NCBI RefSeq assembly: GCF_041916735.1
Contig: NZ_JAYRYY010000011.1
Direction: 5' to 3' (one strand)
Origin: Zoogloea sp016790385
GTDB taxonomy: Bacteria > Pseudomonadota > Gammaproteobacteria > Burkholderiales > Rhodocyclaceae
DNA length: 64,000 nucleotides
The translations under genes and the position numbers were made by a program. Of the stretch, positions 26,863 through 34,353 are shown piece by piece. Below the pieces are notes generated by a model, which saw only the letters and a list, made by a program, of their open reading frames with translations, was not told the DNA's origin and ran no database searches. Every line of letters begins with the position of its first letter. Position 1 is the first letter of the stretch.

Positions 26863-27480
26863 ATGCCCGGCAACGCCGTCGTCGAAGCCACCCTCGCCCG
26901 TTTCGGCTTCTATCCCCTCGCCCCCAAGGCCCCGCGCCCCGCGCCCGACGCCCTGCGCCAGCAGGCCGCCCGGGCCGGCATCACCCTGCCCGAGGCCTTC
27001 ATTGCGTTTTCGAGCGAGCACGGTGCGGGCGCCTTCGAACAGCGGGTGGGCGTGGCCCTGCCTGCCGGCTGCCCCCTGGGGCCGGTCTTCATCGTGGACA
27101 TCCTCTACGCCGCCGGCGCCCCCGAAGACTGGGACGCCCTGGCCCTGCGCGACGACACCTACGACGGCCGCCTGCCCCTCGCCGCCCTCCCCATCGCCAC
27201 CGACCCGGGCGGCAACCTGCTGCTGCTGACGCCGGAGAGCGGCGCCATCTACGCCTGGGACCACGAACACCTGGAACTCGACGAGGCCGCCCTAGACGGC
27301 ATGGTGGCCGACCTGGCCACCAACGGCGTGCCGGTGGACGAGCACGACATCGACCAGCTGGTGCTCATGTGGGAAGAACGCCACCCCGGACAGGTGGCCA
27401 ACCCGACCGGGCATGGCAACCTGTACCGGGTGGCGGAATCGTATGAGGCGCTGTTGGGGGGGATGCGGGTGGTGGGGTAG
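26863..27480 (+). CDS. SMI1/KNR4 (SUKH) family immunity protein
   Basis: 205 residues from ATG 26863, 13 bases after the nuclease effector gene and preceded by GAAAGGA. SUKH features: ITLPEAFIAFSSEHGAGAF near residues 40-58 (the LP-x-F...Y/S-x-x-x-G core), a central ILYAAG / LPIATDPGGNLLLL block and GAIYAWDHE (about 126-134). SUKH proteins bind and neutralise many HNH-superfamily toxin nucleases, including WHH types, so this is very likely the immunity partner of the upstream effector. Immunity genes are unexpected if a system only targets eukaryotes. It is the last + strand gene of the eCIS block and converges with the DGR locus. Confidence 0.85.
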   Translation: MPGNAVVEATLARFGFYPLAPKAPRPAPDALRQQAARAGITLPEAFIAFSSEHGAGAFEQRVGVALPAGCPLGPVFIVDILYAAGAPEDWDALALRDDTYDGRLPLAALPIATDPGGNLLLLTPESGAIYAWDHEHLELDEAALDGMVADLATNGVPVDEHDIDQLVLMWEERHPGQVANPTGHGNLYRVAESYEALLGGMRVVG

Positions 27481-27501
27481 CGGCGCGGAAGGCCGGAACC
27501 T

Positions 27502-28419
27502 CTAACCTTTTTTGGACTTCCCCTCCCGCCCGCCGGCGTCGCCGCCCGCAGCCTGGCCGGCGCGCTCCGCTTGCGCCTGCAGGTCCGCGCGCCGCGCCGC
27601 CTCCTGCCCTGCCGGGCCTGGCCTTTGACCTGGGGCAAGGCGGAAGCCAATGGTGTTGCCGCGGAAGCCTGGCTCGTTCCTGCAGCGGGCGGCAGCGCGG
27701 CAGTACTGGCCGTCGTTGATCCACGACCCGCCGCGCAGCACGCGCTCGACGCCCTCCGGCGGGCCGGACGGGTCGACTTGCGGGCCCTGCGGATAGTTGC
27801 CGAACCAGTCGGCACACCACTCCCGCACGTTGCCGTGCATCTCATACAACCCCCACGGGTTGGGCGGGAGGGATTTGACCGGGACAGTACACGCCCGATA
27901 CAGGCCTTTCTTGCCACCGGCGTAGGGGAAGTTGCCATCGTAGTTCACCTGCTCTGACGTGATGTTCTCGCCGAAGGAGAAGGGAGTGGTCGTGCCCGCG
28001 CGGCACGCGTTCTCCCACTGGGCTTCGCTGGGCAAACCAGCGTCAAGGCCCGGCACCAGCGCATCGAGGCGTGCGAAGAAGGTCTGAACGTCGTTCCAGC
28101 TCACCTGCTCCACCGGGTTGGCCGGGTAGACCTTGAATCGGCTCGGGTTATCGCCCATCACCGCCTGCCACAGGGCCTGGGTGCATGCGGTATCCGCCAG
28201 CCAGTAGCCGCGGCTGAGCGTGACTTTGTGCTGGGTTTCGTCGCTGTAGCGCCCCAGCTCGTCGCGTGGCGAGCCCATCAGAAAAGTCCCCGGCTGAATC
28301 CACCGAAAAGTCTGCTTTACCCCGTTCAGGTTAAGCGTCGCCGCCAAGCCCCACTCGGCGTCTTCTTCCCATTCACTGGCCCAGGGCGGCGGAAAGGGAT
28401 CGGGCAGCACAAAGCTCAT
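27502..28419 (-). CDS. DGR variable protein 1: free-standing FGE-sulfatase (C-lectin fold) protein
   Basis: 305 residues. ATG 28419 is chosen because GGGAGG lies just upstream; the longer frame from 28470 adds an unlikely leader. The whole chain is one formylglycine-generating-enzyme-like domain: GTFLMGSPRDELG, YWLADTACTQALWQAVMGDN, NPVEQVSWNDVQTFFARLD, GLPSEAQWENACRAG, YEMHGNVREWCADW and RVLRGGSW. It ends in a basic, Ala/Gln/Arg-rich tail. Residues about 222-263 are variable region VR1, nearly identical to the template except at template adenines. In DGR proteins of this fold, variable residues sit on an exposed ligand-binding face, so this is probably a diversified binding protein rather than a true sulfatase activator. 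No signal peptide is seen. Confidence 0.93.
   Translation of the reverse strand: MSFVLPDPFPPPWASEWEEDAEWGLAATLNLNGVKQTFRWIQPGTFLMGSPRDELGRYSDETQHKVTLSRGYWLADTACTQALWQAVMGDNPSRFKVYPANPVEQVSWNDVQTFFARLDALVPGLDAGLPSEAQWENACRAGTTTPFSFGENITSEQVNYDGNFPYAGGKKGLYRACTVPVKSLPPNPWGLYEMHGNVREWCADWFGNYPQGPQVDPSGPPEGVERVLRGGSWINDGQYCRAAARCRNEPGFRGNTIGFRLAPGQRPGPAGQEAARRADLQAQAERAGQAAGGDAGGREGKSKKG
27525..28300 (-). repeat. Paralogous FGE gene copy A (pairs with 30241-31016)
   Basis: This stretch matches 30241-31016 at a constant offset of 2716 bases. The part beyond the VR (27525-27629) differs from its partner at only 2 of 105 positions, while the VRs differ from each other at 12 of 125, all at template adenines. 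Similarity fades upstream through the rest of the FGE domain. This indicates a duplicated gene whose 3' ends have stayed nearly identical through recent duplication or gene conversion. Confidence 0.85.
27630..27754 (-). repeat. DGR variable region VR1
   Basis: 125 bp aligned without gaps to the template repeat (28574-28698). It differs at 12 sites: 27659-27660, 27665-27666, 27683-27684, 27689-27690, 27705, 27714, 27719 and 27747. Every one is a T on this strand in the template, that is an adenine in the coding strand. The changes recode template Asn codons to Ile, Asp, Tyr, Ala, Cys, Phe and Gly, plus one Lys to Glu. Confidence 0.96.
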
Positions 28420-28564
28420 GCCACCTCCCGATAGCGCCGGCCCGGCGGGCTTTCGGCCGTGCTGCTGCACGGCCTACTCACGCGCCGGGTGGCCTTGGGT
28501 TTTTGCCACGGCCCGTGGGGGCGCCGCAGACTGGATGATCGTCTGGTCAAAGGCGGAGTCTCCT

Positions 28565-28579
28565 GCTTTTGAGCTGGGG
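28565..28579 (-). promoter_or_regulatory. Candidate IMH* (template-side homing signal)
   Basis: This 15-base stretch bounds the template. It corresponds to 27621-27635 beside VR1 and 30337-30351 beside VR2, with mismatches at 28567 (T against C) and 28573 (G against C). DGRs use small differences between IMH (at the VR) and IMH* (at the TR) to make transfer one-way. The two VR copies agree with each other here, as that model predicts. Confidence 0.6.
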
Positions 28580-28698
28580 CAAGGCGGAAGCCAATGGTGT
28601 TGTTGCGGTTGCCTGGCTCGTTCCTGTTGCGGTTGGCAGCGCGGCAGTTCTGGCCGTTGTTGTTCCACGACCCGCCGCGCAGCACGCGCTTGACGCCC
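28574..28698 (-). repeat. DGR template repeat (TR)
   Basis: Non-coding 125-bp donor repeat starting 7 bases after the RT stop and lying upstream of the VR1 gene. Read on the minus strand it would encode an FGE end in which nearly every variable position is an Asn (AAC) codon, the typical adenine-loaded DGR template. Variable adenines lie at 28603-28604, 28609-28610, 28618, 28627-28628, 28633-28634, 28649, 28658, 28661, 28663-28664 and 28691. The flank at 28565-28579 matches the VR flank except at two bases, so it looks like an IMH* element. Confidence 0.96.
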
Positions 28699-28705
28699 AT
28701 GACGA

Positions 28706-29725
28706 TCACCCGTGCCCATCGTCGTACAGGCAGGGGTGACGGCGCAAGTCTTCCCGGCGCCACGCGGCGGCATCGGCGGGCAGCGTGGGTGCCAGCACCG
28801 CAGCGTAGCCCTGCTGAAGCCGCAGGGCATCCATCTGCCCGCTTGCCCAGGCACCCTCCCACCCCGCCCGCAAGGCGCGGTAGCTGCGCTGCTTGCGCCG
28901 GGTGAGGCGCAAGGTGCCCGGCAGAATGCGGTAGCCGCAGAAGGTGATGCCGACTCCGCTGCGCTGGATACGCACATCCGGCTTGAGGACCAGCCCTCGC
29001 TCGGCGGCCAGCCACGCAGCCAGATCGTCGCGCACGGCCCGCAGCTCGGCGCGGCTGTCGCACCACCACACGATGTCGTCCATGTAGCGCACGCAGGCCC
29101 GCACGGCAGGGTTGGCGAGCAGACGCCGGTCGGCGCCATCCAGATAGAAATTGGCAAAGTGCTGGGAGGTGAGCGCACCAATCGGCAGCCCGCAGCCAGG
29201 GCTGGCGGCATAGGCGTCGATGATCCGATCGAGCAGCGCGAGAAAGCCCGCCCCCTTGAAGCGCCGCGCCAGCAGCGCCTTAAGCAGGTCGTGGCGGATC
29301 GACGGAAAGTATGCCGCCACATCCACCTGCCCGAACCACGGGTAGCGGCGCAGGCACTGCTGCACCCGCCGCACCGCCGCGTGGCTGCCGCGCCCGGGTC
29401 GGCAGGCAAAGCTGCTGTCGGCAAGGCTACGCTCGAACACGGCTTCGACGCGGTTGAGGATGGCGTGGTGCAGCACCCGGTCTTCAAAGCAGGCGGCGTG
29501 GATAAGCCGCTGCTTGGGGTCGTGGATGAGGAATTCCCTAAACGCCCCCTTGGGCACCGCGCCGGCCAGGATGCCTGCCGAGAGTCGGCCCAGGCTGCCG
29601 TCAAGATCGGCGAGAAAGGCCTGTACGTCGGCGCGGGTGCGTTTGCCCCGGGCGGCCTTCCAGGTCGCGAGCACCAGGTTGTCGCGGGCGGCGATCTCGT
29701 CAAGGCTGACCGGGCTTCGTTTCAT
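28706..29725 (-). CDS. Diversity-generating retroelement reverse transcriptase
   Basis: 339 residues from ATG 29725, reading MKRSPVSLDEIAARDNLVLA; the longer frame to 29968 only shadows the HRDC gene. It shows RT motifs: VDVAAYFPSIRHDLL (first catalytic Asp), the DGR-type motif 4 GLPIGALTSQHFANFYLD, with SQ rather than the group II intron sequence, and RYMDDIVWW with the YMDD box at about 214-217. GITFCGYRILPG follows. The length fits DGR RTs, which lack an X/maturase extension and endonuclease. It would copy the adjacent template RNA into cDNA with errors at adenines, for homing into the two variable regions. It overlaps the HRDC gene by 26 bases, so the two are probably translated together. 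Confidence 0.95.
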   Translation of the reverse strand: MKRSPVSLDEIAARDNLVLATWKAARGKRTRADVQAFLADLDGSLGRLSAGILAGAVPKGAFREFLIHDPKQRLIHAACFEDRVLHHAILNRVEAVFERSLADSSFACRPGRGSHAAVRRVQQCLRRYPWFGQVDVAAYFPSIRHDLLKALLARRFKGAGFLALLDRIIDAYAASPGCGLPIGALTSQHFANFYLDGADRRLLANPAVRACVRYMDDIVWWCDSRAELRAVRDDLAAWLAAERGLVLKPDVRIQRSGVGITFCGYRILPGTLRLTRRKQRSYRALRAGWEGAWASGQMDALRLQQGYAAVLAPTLPADAAAWRREDLRRHPCLYDDGHG

Positions 29726-30203
29726 GATCCACTGCGGCAGGCTGTGCCACCTCCGGCAACAGCCGGGCCAGGGTGGCGAGGAAGACATCGCCAAAGTTAA
29801 CCACCCGCGCCTCACCCACACCCTCAATGGCGCCCAGCGCCTGGGCCGTGGCCACCCGGCGCTGCACCATCGCGGCCAGTTGCTCGTTGGTGAAGATCGC
29901 GTAGGCGGGCACGCCCTCGCGCTCCGCCAGCTGCTTACGCAGGCGCCGCAGCTCCGAATACACCGCAAAGTCGGCTTCGCCCAGCACCTCGCGGTAGTCC
30001 ACCCGATCCCGCTTGCCCTGGGCCGGGAAGGCCGCGGCCGAACCCTCCACCCAGGTCACGCACACAGCCCAGAAACTGTCAACGCCCCGGTCCACGAAAT
30101 GCCGCTCGGACGCCACGATGCGGTGCTGGGCGCAGAAGGCGTTGAGGGCATCCTGGGCGGCATCGGGATCGAAGGCGGGGATGGTGAGAAAGTGGAATCT
30201 CAT
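29700..30203 (-). CDS. DGR accessory protein with HRDC domain
   Basis: 167 residues, ATG 30203 overlapping the stop of the variable gene upstream (ATGA). The C-terminal half is a clear HRDC domain: VYSELRRLRKQLAEREGVPA, YAIFTNEQLAAMVQRR, ALGAIEGVGEARVVNFGDVF (about 80-150). HRDC domains bind nucleic acid in RecQ helicases and RNase D. Many DGRs have the four-helix Avd accessory protein; an HRDC protein is a known alternative. Its place directly before the RT supports a role in handling template RNA or cDNA. The first ~75 residues (FHFLTIPAFDPDAAQDALNAF, HRIVASERHFVDRG) are a separate small domain, also typical of this accessory type. Confidence 0.88.
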   Translation of the reverse strand: MRFHFLTIPAFDPDAAQDALNAFCAQHRIVASERHFVDRGVDSFWAVCVTWVEGSAAAFPAQGKRDRVDYREVLGEADFAVYSELRRLRKQLAEREGVPAYAIFTNEQLAAMVQRRVATAQALGAIEGVGEARVVNFGDVFLATLARLLPEVAQPAAVDHETKPGQP

Positions 30204-33200
30204 GGTTTATTGGTCCTTTTTTTGCTGCCACGTTTCGTGCCCCGCCCGCCGGCGTCGCCGCCCGCAGCCTGGCCGGCGCGCTCCGCTTGCGCCTGCCCGT
30301 CCGCGCGCCGCGCCGCCTCCTGCCCTGCCGGGCCTGGCCTTTGACCTGGGGCAAGGCGGAAGCCAATGGTGTTGATGCGGTTGCCTGGCCCGTTCCTGAG
30401 GCGGTTGGCAGCGCGGCAGTACTGGCCGTCGTCGCCCCACGACCCGCCGCGCAGCACGCGCTCGACGCCCTCCGGCGGGCCGGATGGGTCAGTCTGCGGA
30501 CGTTGCGGATAGTCGCCGTACCAGTCGGCGCACCACTCCCACACGTTGCCATGCATCTCGTACCCCCCCCACGGATTGGGCGGGAGAGATTTGACCGGGA
30601 CGGTGCGCGCCCGGTACTCGCCCTTCTCTCCACCGGCGTAGGGGTAGTCGCCGTTGTAGTTGACCTGCGCCGGGGTGATGTTCTTGCCGAAGGAGAACGG
30701 GGTGGTCGTGCCCGCCCGGCAGGCGTTTTCCCACTGGGCTTCGCTGGGCAGGCCGGCGGCCAAACCAGGCACCAATTCGTTGAGGCGGGCGAGGAAGGTC
30801 TGGACGTCGTCCCAGCTCACCCGCTCCACCGGGTTGGCCGGGTCGTCCTTGAAATGGCTCGGGTTGCCGCCCATCACCGCCTGCCACAGGGCCTGGGCGC
30901 ACGCGGTATCCGCCAGCCAGTAGCCGCGGGTGAGGGTGACTTCGTGCTGGGTTTCGTTGTCGGATCGATCCACCTCATCAGGCGGGGAGCCCATCTGGAA
31001 GGTGCCGGGGGCAATCCAGCGGCAGCGCTGGGTGACGGTGGAGGATTGCCCTTGCACATCGAATTCGGCCCAAAACCCCTGCGCATCCGAGCCATAGCGC
31101 ACGGCCCATGGAGGAACGGGTACTGCCAAGCTCACCAACCCCGTATGAGGCAAATCCTGAAGATCCCACCACGTACCATGGGGAAGCATCCAACCCGGTG
31201 AGGCTTCCCCATAAGCGCGAATCGCTACCAATGCCCCAGGGACGGACTCGCTTTCTTCTAACGGCCGATTGAGTCGTGCTTTGATTTCCGATTCGTCCGG
31301 AGCCATGCTGCCTTTTTGCACTTTGCGCAAACTGACACTCCGGGGGTAAATCCATCGCAACTTCCGCCCATCCGGGCAGACGACTTCGAAATCCCCATCG
31401 GTAAACCGAACTGAGCGCGCCCACGCTGGCCGCTCGAACGGCTCAATCACCACCTCCCGACGTCGCGTAATAATTTTGTAAGCCCGTGCACCCGACAGAT
31501 GCAAGACCCTACCCGGCATCAGCAACTGCCCGCTGTCCACGTCGCGAGCGTCAAGGGGTGCAATGCGCATGGGCAACTCATCCTCTAGGTTGCGGATGAG
31601 CGCCGAAGGCTCCGGGGATGAAAGCGGAGCCTCCACCAGCTCGAGGCGCAGCTCCACGCCACCACCCTTGGTTGGCTTGGATGCTGCAAGGAGGTGCAGG
31701 GCGAGGGAGTGGGTCTGGTCGGGCTGGATCAACCACGCCAGCCGATCCAGCCGCAAACCATCAGGCAAGCCAACCCGCCCTTCGCGAATATCGTCGGCGC
31801 GGGCCATCGCCCAGGCGGTCTGCAATGCATCGTCGCCCCGCCCCACAGCACCGGGCGCCCGCAGACTGAGACCTCCGACGAAATCGCCCAGTGCGGACGA
31901 CAGCTCCCTCGCCTTGACGCCATCCGGATTAGCGTGGAGGCAGCGGGCGAGATCGCTGAGCAGGGCATCGGCGGTCTGGCGATGGGCTTGCAGTGCTGCA
32001 TCGTCGCCGATGAACTCCGGGCGGCACACTTCACTCGCGAAAATGGCGCGGACCAGGGGCGAGCCTTGCGTCAGCTCCGCGAAATGATGGGCAAAAAGCT
32101 TTGAAACGAGCGGAGGCTGAGCGGCCGCCAGTTGCAGCAGCTGGGCGCGGGCGGGTTCAACCGCATCCAGCGCCAGCGCACAACCCGTGCTTACGGTGCA
32201 GACACCGCCGTCCTGCCATAGCTCGACTTCCGTACCGATATCGAGGGCGGAGTCATCAATGGACGCAGCTTGCAGGGCAAAGCGCAGTTGGCGCACCAGT
32301 CGCCACGACACATGGCTATTACCGAACAATGCGGCGCGTAGCTGCACCAGCCCGTTTTGGCTGCGGGTTTGGGCCTGGTCGTTCCGGTTGCTTCGGATGT
32401 CGCCACCCAACAGGCTCAAACCGGAGCCTTCGCCCAGCAGCGCGACATCGAAGACATCCCGCAGTACGTCCGGCAGCAGCCGCACGGGCACCGGCGCCAG
32501 CAACAGCGGACGAAGCCCGACGGCACCGAGCTGCCGTGCCACGGCGGCCCAGCGCCGGGGGAGCCCGGAGTTTGGTCGATAACATCCCGCATCACTCAAC
32601 ACCACCACCGGGCTGCCATCGAAACGCAGGCTCATGCCCAATCCGGGGGCTTGAAGCCACTCGCCGGGCTCCCCGCCTCGCGTAACCAGCACCTCGATGC
32701 GTCGGTCCAGCAGGCGGCGGAGCTGTGCCAGCAGCCAAAGCAGATCGTCGTAAAAGGGGGTGAGCACCCCGCTCCAATCGAGCACCACCTGCACACATCC
32801 GGGCCATTTGCGCCGATCAAGCCGCGGCAAAGGCTGTAGGCTGCGCCCGGTGGCGATGCGATCAACCGCACGGAGCAGATCGGGGGCAGGCCCCGCCTGA
32901 TAGGGGCGCAGATAGGCGCTGATAAAGCTCGTGAAACGCTCGGGGCTCACGAGGGGGGTGTGGGGCAGCGGGATGGCTCCGCGCCCCGAGGACACGTAGC
33001 GCTGTGGGTCGAAGCTGGCCGGCTGGGCGGTAAGCCACTCGGGCGCCACGGGCTGCCGGGGTTCCGGCGACTTGGGGCGGTCTTCTGCCACCCGCCAGAA
33101 GATGGGGCCGAATCCGGTCGCGGGGTCTGTCGGGGCATCCTGCGCCTGCGGGGGCAACTCGTTGCCCTCGGCGGGCGGCTTTTGCGCGTGATCGCCCCTG

Positions 33201-33334
33201 GCAGACTGGACTTTCGAGGTGGTCTGCACCTCCGGATCAAAACCCGCGGCACGGCAGGCGGCCAGATGCTCCGACGCGGGCAAGGCATTCAGGATGCGGA
33301 GGATATCGGCGGCGAAAACGCGGGACTTGCTCAT
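30200..33334 (-). CDS. DGR variable protein 2: SAV_2336/vWA-like protein fused to FGE-sulfatase domain
   Basis: 1044 residues from ATG 33334. The N-terminal portion resembles SAV_2336 N-terminal-related proteins. About 180-310 reads like a vWA-type Rossmann fold (WPGCVQVVLDWSGVLTPFYD, RRIEVLVTRGG, SPVVVLSDAG), followed by a long helical middle. The C-terminal FGE domain (about 770-996) has GTFQMGSPPDEVD, GYWLADTACAQALWQAVMGG, GLPSEAQWENACRAG, YEMHGNVWEWCADW and RVLRGGSW. It ends in VR2 (residues about 955-996) and a basic tail almost identical to that of variable protein 1. The MoxR ATPase gene directly precedes it (2 bases apart), matching the usual MoxR-vWA partnership. Probably the ATPase-regulated sensor or scaffold whose recognition face is diversified. 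Confidence 0.88.
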   Translation of the reverse strand: MSKSRVFAADILRILNALPASEHLAACRAAGFDPEVQTTSKVQSARGDHAQKPPAEGNELPPQAQDAPTDPATGFGPIFWRVAEDRPKSPEPRQPVAPEWLTAQPASFDPQRYVSSGRGAIPLPHTPLVSPERFTSFISAYLRPYQAGPAPDLLRAVDRIATGRSLQPLPRLDRRKWPGCVQVVLDWSGVLTPFYDDLLWLLAQLRRLLDRRIEVLVTRGGEPGEWLQAPGLGMSLRFDGSPVVVLSDAGCYRPNSGLPRRWAAVARQLGAVGLRPLLLAPVPVRLLPDVLRDVFDVALLGEGSGLSLLGGDIRSNRNDQAQTRSQNGLVQLRAALFGNSHVSWRLVRQLRFALQAASIDDSALDIGTEVELWQDGGVCTVSTGCALALDAVEPARAQLLQLAAAQPPLVSKLFAHHFAELTQGSPLVRAIFASEVCRPEFIGDDAALQAHRQTADALLSDLARCLHANPDGVKARELSSALGDFVGGLSLRAPGAVGRGDDALQTAWAMARADDIREGRVGLPDGLRLDRLAWLIQPDQTHSLALHLLAASKPTKGGGVELRLELVEAPLSSPEPSALIRNLEDELPMRIAPLDARDVDSGQLLMPGRVLHLSGARAYKIITRRREVVIEPFERPAWARSVRFTDGDFEVVCPDGRKLRWIYPRSVSLRKVQKGSMAPDESEIKARLNRPLEESESVPGALVAIRAYGEASPGWMLPHGTWWDLQDLPHTGLVSLAVPVPPWAVRYGSDAQGFWAEFDVQGQSSTVTQRCRWIAPGTFQMGSPPDEVDRSDNETQHEVTLTRGYWLADTACAQALWQAVMGGNPSHFKDDPANPVERVSWDDVQTFLARLNELVPGLAAGLPSEAQWENACRAGTTTPFSFGKNITPAQVNYNGDYPYAGGEKGEYRARTVPVKSLPPNPWGGYEMHGNVWEWCADWYGDYPQRPQTDPSGPPEGVERVLRGGSWGDDGQYCRAANRLRNGPGNRINTIGFRLAPGQRPGPAGQEAARRADGQAQAERAGQAAGGDAGGRGTKRGSKKRTNKP
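30241..31016 (-). repeat. Paralogous FGE gene copy B (pairs with 27525-28300)
   Basis: FGE-coding 3' part of the fused gene, matching copy A at a constant 2716-base offset with no gaps seen across the tail and VR. The fused version may be ancestral and the free-standing version a derived copy, or the reverse; sequence alone does not decide. Confidence 0.85.
30346..30470 (-). repeat. DGR variable region VR2
   Basis: 125 bp aligned without gaps to the template. It differs at 10 sites: 30375, 30390, 30399-30400, 30421, 30430, 30433, 30435-30436 and 30463. All are template adenines on the coding strand. The set of changed sites differs from VR1, so the two targets were mutagenised independently. 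Template Asn residues become Gly, Asp, Tyr, Leu and Ile, a template Glu becomes Gly and a Lys becomes Glu. Confidence 0.96.
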
Positions 33335-33336
33335 AC

Positions 33337-34353
33337 TCAGCGATGCCGTCCGCCGCCCTTGTTCAGCGCGAGCTGCTTGAGTTGCTTCAGCCGTTCGTCG
33401 AGTTTGCTAGATGGCGTAGCGGCAAGCACCTTGATCATGTCGAGGAATTCGGAGGTGCCCGGGAGATAACGCCCCGTGTCAGCCAAATGTTCGCGGGCGT
33501 CGGCCACATAGTCGGCTGCCTGTTTCATGACGTCCTCCGAGCAGTGCCCCTGCCAATCGGGGGCCTCCTGGTGACGAACTCCGACCTTAACAAGCCAATC
33601 AATGAGCGCGCCCCGTTCGTCGGGCAGCTCCAGCCGATGGACCAGACAGCGCCGTAGAAAAGCGTGGGGCAACTCCCGTTCTTCGTTGGTGGTGATGATC
33701 ACGAGCGGCCGGGTCGCTTCGAAACAGGAAATCTCCGTACCCCCATAGGGCTCGCGAAACCCCAGGTTGGCGAGCACTTCCAGCATGGCGTTGGGGAGGT
33801 CGGGGTCGGCTTTGTCGATCTCGTCGATCAACAACACGACCCGGTCGGATTTGGGGTTCCAGTTATCGGGCCGAATTCCAGGCCGGACCTGCTCTTGTTT
33901 GCGCTTTTGCTCAACCTCTTTCAGCTGACTCTCGGCGTCTTCCCAGGCGTAAGCCCACCACAAAGGCCCCGGCAGCAGGTAGGCACGTTCTCCCAGAAGG
34001 GCGCGATCCTTCTTGGTCACCTGCGCGTCCGCCAGGCGCGCCACCGCATCGAAACGCCATTTAAGATCGGTTGGCTCGGTACGACCGTCGATCACCACCG
34101 ACACAAAGGGCCGCCCGGCCGCAGCGGCAGCCGCCCGGGCGGTCTCGCTCTTGCCCGTGCCCGGGTCGCCGCGGAGCAGCAAGGGCCGGCCGGTGATCTC
34201 GGCGGCGTGTAGGGCGGCGATGGTGTCGGCGTCGAAGACATGCACCGAACTGGGCCAGGTGCCGTCTTTTGGGATGGGGATTGGGGCGTTGATGGGGTAG
34301 TCGGGAAGTAACGCACTGATTTTGTCTGGGCTGGAACTCCATTTATCGTTCAT
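33337..34353 (-). CDS. MoxR-type AAA+ ATPase
   Basis: 338 residues from ATG 34353, preceded by GGAAGG and overlapping the TIR gene end by 11 bases. Walker A RGDPGTGKSE (G62-S69), Walker B VVLLIDEIDKADPDLPNAML (D177-E178) and TTNEERELPHAFLRRC with sensor-1 Asn and arginine finger are all present. MoxR ATPases work with vWA-domain partners as chaperone-like remodelling machines. Here the partner is almost certainly the vWA-like/FGE protein encoded next. A charged linker (about 140-160, rich in Lys, Glu and Gln) interrupts the core. In predicted conflict systems of this kind the NTPase is thought to gate effector activation; that role is inference. Confidence 0.9.
   Translation of the reverse strand: MNDKWSSSPDKISALLPDYPINAPIPIPKDGTWPSSVHVFDADTIAALHAAEITGRPLLLRGDPGTGKSETARAAAAAAGRPFVSVVIDGRTEPTDLKWRFDAVARLADAQVTKKDRALLGERAYLLPGPLWWAYAWEDAESQLKEVEQKRKQEQVRPGIRPDNWNPKSDRVVLLIDEIDKADPDLPNAMLEVLANLGFREPYGGTEISCFEATRPLVIITTNEERELPHAFLRRCLVHRLELPDERGALIDWLVKVGVRHQEAPDWQGHCSEDVMKQAADYVADAREHLADTGRYLPGTSEFLDMIKVLAATPSSKLDERLKQLKQLALNKGGGRHR

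Noticed and set aside
28574..28698. Repeats at 27.6, 28.6 and 30.4 kb as a CRISPR or simple gene duplication
   Set aside because: Only three copies, widely spaced, with differences confined to template adenines; this is DGR architecture. No CRISPR-like short regular repeats seen anywhere in the window.
28416..29069. Open frame running through the template repeat that ends in an FGE-like Asn-rich stretch
   Set aside because: Its FGE-like part is only the template repeat; the rest is a shadow of the RT gene. The TR is non-coding donor RNA.
29726..29968. Longer N-terminus of the reverse transcriptase
   Set aside because: The extra 81 codons are Arg/Trp/Cys-rich and read antisense-like across the HRDC gene; ATG 29725 begins normal DGR RT sequence.
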